Of a stretch of DNA of 64,000 nt, positions 63,286 to 64,000 are shown one piece after another. The stretch covers positions 62,001 through 126,000 of the forward strand of contig VZRR01005734.1 in the NCBI GenBank assembly GCA_013398015.1, given 5' to 3'. This DNA is from Oreocharis arfaki. Lineage: Eukaryota > Chordata > Aves > Passeriformes > Paramythiidae. The notes below the pieces were generated by a model, which was not told the DNA's origin, ran no database searches, and worked only from the letters and a program-made list of their open reading frames with translations. The first letter of the stretch is position 1, and the number at the start of each line of letters is the position of its first letter. Position numbers and translations under genes: made by a program.

Positions 63286-63363
63286 ATTTGTTTCTGCCTG
63301 GAAAATTTAGCTTATGGTCTGAATACCAGTCACTTAGGAGAGTCAGTTGTGGTCACAGATCAG
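63286..63363 (+). other. Candidate internal exon (78 bp)
   Basis: A pyrimidine-rich tract with the acceptor tgtttgttttcag ends at 63285, and the donor gatcag|gtaaaa follows at 63364. Frame 1 is open for 26 whole codons (I-C-F-C-L-E-N-L-A-Y-G-L-N) and inclusion would be frame-neutral; frame 3 is also open. The acceptor is strong, the donor moderate. Peptide not recognised. It could be a coding exon, a non-coding RNA exon, or chance. Confidence 0.2.
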
Positions 63364-64000
63364 GTAAAAAGAGAAACTCCCTTCATATTTGCATTTATTT
63401 GTAGTATTTTATATGGAACATATTTTGAAGCAAGATTTTTGTGGTGGTCTTTTAGGAAAGTTAGGGTCTCAAGCCATTTTAAAAACATACCTTCAACAAC
63501 CTTCATGTGGATTTTATACACTTAAAGATAAACAAACAAACAAACAAAACCCTCATAGATCTAACCAGTAATAAGTAATGGAAGCACAGGTATCCATACA
63601 GGAAGTGTGATTTTCATACCGTGGGTAATAGAGACTTTAAAAATAAAACTCCTTTCTCCAAATGAATATTTTTTAGCTCTTGCTACGTATGTTTCAGTAA
63701 AAATATTGATTCAGAAGTGCTGAAGCTCTTAACTGCATAAAGTAATAAAGTAATTTTGCTTTGTTTAGTGCAACTAACAGCCAAAGCCTGGATTTACTTC
63801 GATTTATTGAAAGAATATATTGAAATAAGAAGTCAGGAGGATACAACTGGAATAAAACAATTAGAGCTTTTGTTATTAAACATTTTCAGAATGGGTACTT
63901 CCCACCCTGAGAGAGGAAAGCTTTGTGTTCCAGAGACATATTTCTTCCTAAGATGCTCGATGAGATTTAATAGGAAATGTTCAGTCTTATCCTGATACTG
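63364..64000. other. Non-coding stretch with a (CAAA)n run
   Basis: No gene recognised. A (CAAA)n microsatellite lies at 63530-63549. The open frame at 63756-63995 (79 codons) gives an unfamiliar peptide. Sequence is otherwise unique to the window edge. Confidence 0.55.

Noticed and set aside
1..64000. tRNA, rRNA, microRNA, CRISPR, prophage or bacterial-type genes
   Set aside because: No tRNA B-box context, rRNA-like block, well-known microRNA seed, regularly spaced direct repeat or dense coding was seen; the repeat content is that of a bird genome.

Overview
This window looks like non-coding DNA from a bird genome. The main reason is three unambiguous CR1 non-LTR retrotransposon 3' ends (10139-10424, 18098-18401, 53300-53711), one of which still ends in the octamer-type 3' repeat typical of avian CR1. 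Repeats are sparse, and I saw no mammalian-type SINEs or LINEs (Alu, B1, L1). There is no bacterial-style gene packing, no operon, no ribosome-binding-site pattern and no open frame that I recognise as a known protein. The exact species, chromosome and locus cannot be named from the sequence alone.

Layout: 1-10 kb is mostly unique AT-leaning sequence with a few splice-bounded open stretches, the best at 8830-9070 and a short one at 6621-6687. At 10.1-10.4 kb a perfect 13-bp hairpin sits directly against a CR1 tail. 11-18 kb is unique sequence with a TAAT-rich patch and a G10 run, followed by a second CR1. 18.4-26 kb is largely unique, with a locally GC-richer stretch (18.5-18.9 kb) and an old MIR-like SINE fragment. 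26.3-26.5 kb is a long polypyrimidine tract, and 37.1 kb holds a (GA)n microsatellite. 40-45 kb holds an AT/TG-rich simple region, an old palindromic DNA-transposon-like relic, a reverse-oriented MIR-like relic and an AT-rich inverted repeat. 53.3-54.8 kb holds the third CR1 and a cluster of old relics with 'tcaatggagtt'-type motifs. 59.1-59.6 kb is another split MIR-like relic. The last kilobase has one exon-like segment (63286-63363).

The simplest reading is a large intron or an intergenic interval. The exon-like segments are listed at low confidence because acceptor-open frame-donor combinations of this size are expected by chance in 128 kb of two-strand sequence. Their reading phases do not assemble into one obvious protein. 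I found no new system that I could defend. The most specific unexplained structure is the 10101-10135 hairpin, and the most testable coding hypothesis is the 241-bp segment at 8830-9070.
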